From Betaproteobacteria bacterium (GTDB lineage Bacteria; Pseudomonadota; Gammaproteobacteria; Burkholderiales; Methylophilaceae): a DNA stretch of 64,000 nucleotides. Position numbers and translations under genes: made by a program. The notes under the pieces were generated by a model. That model was not told where the DNA came from, made no database searches, and worked only from the letters and a program-made list of their open reading frames with translations. The stretch is taken from NCBI GenBank assembly GCA_016867975.1, contig VGIC01000005.1, positions 1-64,000 of the forward strand, read 5' to 3'. Shown here in pieces: positions 58,343 to 64,000 of this stretch (its first letter is position 1; each line of letters begins with the position of its first letter).

Positions 58343-59047
58343 TTACAATGCCCAATTGATCGGCGTTTTTCCGTGTTGCGATAGGTAATGATTGATACTG
58401 GAAAACTGATGGTTCCCGAAAAATCCTCGGTGTGCAGACAGTGGTGACGGGTGCACAGATTTCAGCACTAGGTGACGTTGGATATCGATCATGCTGCCTT
58501 TTTTCTGGGCATAGCTTCCCCATAGCACAAATACCAGGCCATCATGGTGCTTGTTCAATGCGGAGATGGCTGCATCGGTAAATTGTTCCCAGCCCTTGTT
58601 CTGGTGTGAGCCCGCCTTGGCCTGCTCAACGGTCAGCGTGGCATTGAGCAACAAAATGCCTTGATCTGCCCACGGGGTTAGGTCGCCATTCCGGCTCATT
58701 TGAATGTTTAAATCTGCTGAGATCTCTTTGAAAATATTTTGTAATGATGGCGGTAAATCCACGCCTTGTGGCACGGAGAAGCTCAATCCATGCGCTTGAG
58801 GTTGCCCTTTTTCCTGTCCGTGGTAGGGGTCTTGACCAATAATCACTACCCGCACCTGATCAAAGGGGGTGTGGTTAAACGCATTAAAAATCAGTGGGCT
58901 AGGTGGATAAATCACTTTGCCGTCGGCTTTTTCCTGTTTCAAAAATCCCTTGAGATTTTGCATGTAAGGTTTTTTAAACTCATCACCAATCACAGCTTGC
59001 CAGGATGGGTGGAGTTGGCCGTTTTTTTGGGGAGATAGGTCAGGCAT
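58343..59047 (-). CDS. ung: Uracil-DNA glycosylase
   Basis: Family 1 UDG, removing uracil from DNA. 234 aa. The water-activating motif [12 protein letters not shown], the [11 protein letters not shown] loop, [12 protein letters not shown] and the Leu-intercalation motif [15 protein letters not shown] are all visible. Complements dut in keeping uracil out of the genome. Confidence 0.97.
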   Translation of the reverse strand: MPDLSPQKNGQLHPSWQAVIGDEFKKPYMQNLKGFLKQEKADGKVIYPPSPLIFNAFNHTPFDQVRVVIIGQDPYHGQEKGQPQAHGLSFSVPQGVDLPPSLQNIFKEISADLNIQMSRNGDLTPWADQGILLLNATLTVEQAKAGSHQNKGWEQFTDAAISALNKHHDGLVFVLWGSYAQKKGSMIDIQRHLVLKSVHPSPLSAHRGFFGNHQFSSINHYLSQHGKTPINWAL

Positions 59048-59079
59048 AATAATGCTTTCTTGGATTATCAGGCGGGATT

Positions 59080-59841
59080 TTACTCAATTGCCAAAAAATC
59101 ACCTACGAGCGCTATAAACGCTTGTGGTTGCTCGGCATGCACCCAGTGATGAGTGGCTAGGCTGACGAATTGCGCGTTGGTGAAGTGAGTTTTGATGTGA
59201 TCAATGTCTGTAGATCGCACGTAATCGCTACGCTCCCCGTGGATAAATAGGCTCGGTTTTTCATAAAGTACATTTTCACACACAGCTTGCAGTAGATGAG
59301 GGTAGTTGTGCTTGAGTGCGGCTAGGTTAATGCGCCAGGCGAGCTTGTTTTCCGCCTTAATTAAATTCATGAGTAGAAATTGACGCACCATTGTGTGGGG
59401 AATCTTGTCAGTCAACGCTTTATCGACGTCACTGCGGCTTTGCAAGGTATTAAGGTCAACTGCTATCATCGCATCCATCATATGCGTATAGGCATCGGGA
59501 TAAGCCCGCATCGCCATGTCCACCACAATCAATTTTTCAATGCGCTCAGGGTGATGGGTGGCGAACTGCATTGCTACTTTGCCGCCCAGTGAATGCCCCA
59601 GTAAATGAATGCGCCCCAAGCCGAGGTCTTCGCATAACTCAAGCAGGTCGTCGGCCATATCAGTATAGGTTTGTGACGCGCTATGTGGTGATTTCCCGTG
59701 ATTGCGTAAGTCCACACTAATCACTTGGTAATGTTGGGCAAAATGCTTGGCAACCGTGTTCCAGTTGTCGCTGGAGCCAAATAGCCCATGCAACAAAATT
59801 AGTGGCTGGTTTTGGCCTGTGATTTGGTAATGTAGTTGCAT
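59080..59841 (-). CDS. Alpha/beta hydrolase (YbfF-like esterase)
   Basis: About 253 aa from ATG 59841. Oxyanion region [14 protein letters not shown], nucleophile elbow [14 protein letters not shown], and the late catalytic His in [11 protein letters not shown]. Similar to E. coli YbfF esterase; substrate unknown. An upstream in-frame extension of 32 codons crosses a fragment of the MITE-like terminus and is not family-like, so it is left out. Confidence 0.88.
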   Translation of the reverse strand: MQLHYQITGQNQPLILLHGLFGSSDNWNTVAKHFAQHYQVISVDLRNHGKSPHSASQTYTDMADDLLELCEDLGLGRIHLLGHSLGGKVAMQFATHHPERIEKLIVVDMAMRAYPDAYTHMMDAMIAVDLNTLQSRSDVDKALTDKIPHTMVRQFLLMNLIKAENKLAWRINLAALKHNYPHLLQAVCENVLYEKPSLFIHGERSDYVRSTDIDHIKTHFTNAQFVSLATHHWVHAEQPQAFIALVGDFLAIE

Positions 59842-59846
59842 ATTGG

Positions 59847-59862
59847 GATTATAGAAGTGCCC
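59847..59862. repeat. Solo terminus of the MITE-like element
   Basis: On the minus strand GGGCACTTCTATAA equals the first 14 bases of the element's terminal repeat. It lies 5 bases upstream of the hydrolase start codon. No other part of the element is seen nearby. Confidence 0.5.
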
Positions 59863-59954
59863 ATGAAAGGCTCTCTCGCATCGAGCGTAAGATACGCCGT
59901 TGATGATGGAGTTGGGAGTGATTGTTTTATCTATCACCCCCGAGCCTAGTAGGT

Positions 59955-60581
59955 TTACTCGATGGCTAATAATTCCACTTCAAAAATCAACGTGGCGTCT
60001 GGACCAATTGCGCCACCACTGCCGTTTGCACCATAGGCCAAGTTTGATGGAATGGTGAGTTCAAACTTACTGCCCACGCTCATTAACTGTAACCCTTCAA
60101 TCCAACCGGCAATTACACCGGTCACGGGGAAAACGATAGGCTCGCCACGGTCGTAAGAGCTGTCAAATACCGTCCCGTCAATCAGTGTGCCATGGTAGTG
60201 AACTTTTACGCGGTCGCCTCTGCTTGGTTTCTCGCCGTCACCCGTGACGAGTGATTTATATTGCAGGCCGCTTTCGGTGGTGGTGACGCCTTCTTTTTTA
60301 GCGTTTTCAGCCAAATAAGCCGCGCCCTCAGCCTGATTTCTTGAGGACTGCGCAGCATGCGCCGCCATTTGTCTTGCTTGGCTCTCTTTTTGCACTTGTT
60401 CAACGGTGCTTCTTCTTTCTGCATCGGTCAAGCGTGATGAGTTGCCTGCCATCACATCGCTCACTGCCAGCGCGACGGCGGCAGCATCAAGCTCCAGTGC
60501 ATCATTTTTAAGTTGATGCGCCATGTTTTCACCAACGATATAGCTTAAACGTTGGGTTAAGGTGTCTAATGAGGTTGTCAT
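59955..60581 (-). CDS. fklB: FKBP-type peptidyl-prolyl isomerase FklB
   Basis: 208 aa, the length of E. coli FklB. The N-terminal helical FKBP-N dimerisation domain (DTLTQRLSYIVGENMAHQL) is followed by a C-terminal FKBP domain (DRVKVHYHGTLIDGTVFDSS, GVIAGWIEGLQLMSVGSKFE, IPSNLAYGANGSGG). No signal peptide is visible, as in FklB. Separated from groEL by a terminator and a hairpin repeat. Confidence 0.93.
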   Translation of the reverse strand: MTTSLDTLTQRLSYIVGENMAHQLKNDALELDAAAVALAVSDVMAGNSSRLTDAERRSTVEQVQKESQARQMAAHAAQSSRNQAEGAAYLAENAKKEGVTTTESGLQYKSLVTGDGEKPSRGDRVKVHYHGTLIDGTVFDSSYDRGEPIVFPVTGVIAGWIEGLQLMSVGSKFELTIPSNLAYGANGSGGAIGPDATLIFEVELLAIE

Positions 60582-60611
60582 TGAATGATTTTCTTTCGTT
60601 GTGATAGAGGT

Positions 60612-60635
60612 AAAAAACCTCGCCGAAGCGAGGTT
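60612..60635 (-). terminator. Intrinsic terminator between groEL and fklB
   Basis: Eight-bp stem AACCTCGC/GCGAGGTT with TTCG tetraloop followed by a T run on the minus strand. Ends the groES-groEL transcript. Confidence 0.9.
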
Positions 60636-60663
60636 CTATTTTTAGGGCATTTCAGCAAAGTGC

Positions 60664-60790
60664 AATCTGACTTCAGTTCGAAGGTGATGCTAGGCGGTGA
60701 AATAATTTACGACGCAGACAGTACATTTAAGTACGGCAAGGAGTAAATGATGAAACCAACAACGCATCACCGATGAAATGAAGAGCAGAT

Positions 60791-60791
<1 letters not shown>
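60664..60791. repeat. Hairpin repeat downstream of groEL
   Basis: Outer AATCTG/CAGATT, CTTC/GAAG and GGTGATGC/GCATCACC stems enclose the family core CTAGGCG, GACGCAGACAGTAC, ATTTA, AGTACGGCAAGGAG and CCAACAACG, which matches the loop of 55533-55630. Its right arm reaches the groEL stop codon. Confidence 0.75.
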
Positions 60792-62464
<1,673 letters not shown>

Positions 62465-62634
62465 CTAAATTAAGGGGGTGCATCAACGCTTAAAAATCCT
62501 CATCTACTTTTTGTAAATGCCGATTTTTGCGCCTTGCTACGCCTACTTATTTATTCACTCGGATGCCTTGCTAAATTAAATTAAAACTAAAAACTCTAAA
62601 CTGTTAAATCATCGTACTTGGGGTAGCGAGAGGC

Positions 62635-62682
62635 GGCGATACTAGGCACGAGAAACGCAGTAGCGCAAACTCGCAGATCGCC
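62635..62682. other. Hairpin in the groES-groEL gap
   Basis: GGCGAT/ATCGCC closes an arm with an inner CGAG/CTCG stem around AAACGCAGTAGCGCAAA. It lies directly after the groES stop. It could attenuate or process the bicistronic mRNA. The rest of the gap (62432-62634) is AT-rich with nothing else recognised. Confidence 0.4.
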
Positions 62683-62685
62683 AAA

Positions 62686-62973
62686 TTACTCGACGATTGC
62701 CATAATGTCTTCTTCGCGCATGACCAATAATTCTTCGCCGTCCACCTTAACGGTTTGACCTGCGTATTTGCCGAACAAAACTTTGTCGCCAACTTTGACA
62801 TCCAGCGCAATCACTTTGCCGCTTTCATCGCGTTTGCCTGAACCAACGGCTTGAATCACGCCTTGATCTGGTTTTTCTGTGGCAGAATCTGGAATCACGA
62901 TGCCAGATGCGGTTGTACGCTCTTCAGCTGAGCGTTTAACAATCACGCGATCATGTAAAGGACGAATTTTCAT
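62686..62973 (-). CDS. groES: Co-chaperonin GroES
   Basis: 95 aa from ATG 62973 with AGGAG 7 bases upstream. [18 protein letters not shown], the mobile loop [14 protein letters not shown] and the C-terminal [12 protein letters not shown] are typical. First gene of the groESL operon, driven by a promoter with both CIRCE and a sigma-32-like element. Confidence 0.98.
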   Translation of the reverse strand: MKIRPLHDRVIVKRSAEERTTASGIVIPDSATEKPDQGVIQAVGSGKRDESGKVIALDVKVGDKVLFGKYAGQTVKVDGEELLVMREEDIMAIVE

Positions 62974-63040
62974 ACGGGTTCTCCTGATAAGTCTATAAAA
63001 TGTAATACAAAAAACTGGGTTGCATGGGCAATGCGGGATT

Positions 63041-63067
63041 TTAGCACTCACACGCCTTGATTGCTAA
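63041..63067 (-). promoter_or_regulatory. CIRCE element (HrcA operator)
   Basis: Minus strand TTAGCAATC, 9 bases, GAGTGCTAA. One mismatch to the CIRCE consensus TTAGCACTC-N9-GAGTGCTAA. Predicts repression of groESL by HrcA. Confidence 0.92.
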
Positions 63068-63093
63068 TTTGGGGCGGTAAATTCGATTTCAAG
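63067..63093 (-). promoter_or_regulatory. Sigma-32-like promoter of groESL
   Basis: Minus strand CTTGAA (63093-63088), 13 bases, CCCCAAAT (63074-63067), close to the heat-shock sigma consensus CTTGAA-N13-CCCCAT. It abuts CIRCE, so the operon seems to combine positive sigma-32 and negative HrcA control. Confidence 0.7.
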
Positions 63094-63129
63094 GGCTTGT
63101 TTGAAAAAATCAATCAATGAGGGATTGTC

Positions 63130-64000
63130 GTGGAATATGAACAGTTAGGTAATTCAGCACTGAATGTGTCTAAAATCTGCCTAGGCACCATGACCTATGG
63201 CGATCAGAATACCGAGCAGGAAGCGCATATGCAGCTGGACTATGCCATTGCCCATGGCGTCAATTTTATCGATACCGCGGAGATGTATCCTGTGCCACCC
63301 AAGGCCGAGACGTACACCCGTACCGAAAGCATAGTGGGTTCCTGGCTGAAAAAACAGCCTCGCGATAGCATCATCTTGGGGACAAAGGCGGCGGGACCTC
63401 GCCGCGCCATGCATTGGATACGCGGCGGACCGTCCTCTCTGGATCGCGCTAATATCCGTGCGGCGATTGAGGGATCATTGCAGAGGCTAAAAACCGACTA
63501 TATCGATTTGTATCAACTACACTGGCCGGAGCGTAACGTGCCGATGTTCGGCCAGTATCAGTTTGACCCAAGCCAGGAGCTGAACGATCAAGGTCAGCAG
63601 CGTGAATGGGTGAGTATTCACAATCAGCTTGAAACGCTGGCCGAGCTGATTGACGAAGGTAAGGTTCGCTATGTCGGTTTATCAAATGAGCAGCCGTGGG
63701 GCGTGATGGAGTTTGTGCGCATCGCCAGAGAATACAATCTACCGCATATCGCCAGCGTGCAAAACTGTTACAACCTGATCAACCGTGGCATGGAGTTTGG
63801 CATGACGGAAGTGCTGTGTCGCGAGAAGGTAGCTTTGCTGGCTTATTCGCCGCTGGCGTTCGGACATTTGACCGGAAAGTATATTGAGGATCCTGCAACA
63901 AAAGGGCGGGTGACCCTGTTTCTGGGGTATGCGCAGCGCTACAAAAAGCCGGGGGTTGTCCCCGCCGCAGCGGCCTATGCCAAGCTTGCCAGATCGTACG
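63130..64000 (+). CDS. tas: Aldo/keto reductase, Tas-like (truncated by window end)
   Basis: Open frame from GTG 63130 to the window end, 290 codons, no stop. NADP(H)-dependent aldo/keto reductase fold: LGTMTYGDQNTEQEAH near residue 19, catalytic FIDTAEMYP with Asp and Tyr, GTKAAGPRR, YIDLYQLHWPER and YVGLSNEQPWGV. The layout matches Tas (about 346 aa), so roughly 55 residues are missing. GAGGGA lies upstream of the GTG. Divergent from groES, sharing its regulatory region. Substrate unknown. Confidence 0.88.
   Translation, partial: MEYEQLGNSALNVSKICLGTMTYGDQNTEQEAHMQLDYAIAHGVNFIDTAEMYPVPPKAETYTRTESIVGSWLKKQPRDSIILGTKAAGPRRAMHWIRGGPSSLDRANIRAAIEGSLQRLKTDYIDLYQLHWPERNVPMFGQYQFDPSQELNDQGQQREWVSIHNQLETLAELIDEGKVRYVGLSNEQPWGVMEFVRIAREYNLPHIASVQNCYNLINRGMEFGMTEVLCREKVALLAYSPLAFGHLTGKYIEDPATKGRVTLFLGYAQRYKKPGVVPAAAAYAKLARSY

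Noticed and set aside
58248-58523. 91-codon minus-strand open frame overlapping the 3' end of ung
   Set aside because: It lies largely in another frame of ung, has no recognisable domain and no ribosome site; ung is unambiguous there.

Overview
This 64-kb window looks like a core chromosomal segment of a betaproteobacterium, most likely a methylotroph of the Methylophilaceae (Nitrosomonadales). That placement is inference. It rests on the protein family make-up, a complete dcw cluster followed by lpxC, slt and cca, rnpB directly upstream of mraZ, a dusB-fis-purH-purD block, polA next to a DUF2782 gene and thrB, and moderate GC by eye. No species was identified, and almost every gene is a recognisable housekeeping gene.

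Layout. 0.1-0.9 kb: slmA (nucleoid occlusion) and a small DUF2788 membrane protein on the plus strand. 0.9-23.4 kb: a long minus-strand array, transcribed leftward from a strong promoter carrying three MraZ boxes: mraZ, rsmH, ftsL, ftsI, murE, murF, mraY, murD, ftsW, murG, murC, murB, ddl, ftsQ, ftsA, ftsZ, lpxC, a 60-aa membrane protein, slt and cca. It makes peptidoglycan precursors, the divisome and the first committed lipid A step. Many junctions overlap by 1-11 bases. 23.8-24.9 kb: RNase P RNA and dut. 25.0-28.5 kb: a TonB-dependent receptor and coaBC. 28.6-31.9 kb: radC, a MgtC/DUF4010 membrane protein and a TauE-like transporter, bracketed by two inverted copies of a roughly 290-300-bp miniature element. 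31.9-40.4 kb: cstA-ybdD, lgt, ilvD, a hexose-6-phosphate mutarotase, a small cytochrome c and an amino-acid permease. 40.5-47.1 kb (minus): dusB-fis-purH-purD-hemF-apeB. 47.3-55.5 kb: an MFS transporter, YkgJ-like and CinA-like genes, polA, a LOG-family gene, DUF2782, thrB and a BPSS1780-type membrane protein. 55.7-64 kb: uvrD-type helicase, a probable small RNA, ung, an alpha/beta hydrolase, fklB, groES-groEL with CIRCE and a sigma-32-like promoter, and a truncated aldo/keto reductase.

The interesting material is non-coding. (1) A dispersed element with terminal inverted repeats (copies at 28585-28873 and 31604-31904, a relic at 53571 and a lone terminus at 59847) is built from successive small hairpins. 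One of these hairpins, in a 41-base stretch with 39 identities, also forms an extra arm in the P3 region of this genome's own RNase P RNA. (2) A plus-strand small RNA at about 57951-58076, with its own promoter and intrinsic terminator, exposes a CCUCC-containing loop. (3) A family of long imperfect hairpins with a shared core sits in several intergenic gaps. (4) A 106-bp mini-element with about 21-bp inverted ends and a structured lgt-ilvD intergenic region remain unexplained. No CRISPR array, prophage, transposase gene, tRNA or rRNA gene was seen.
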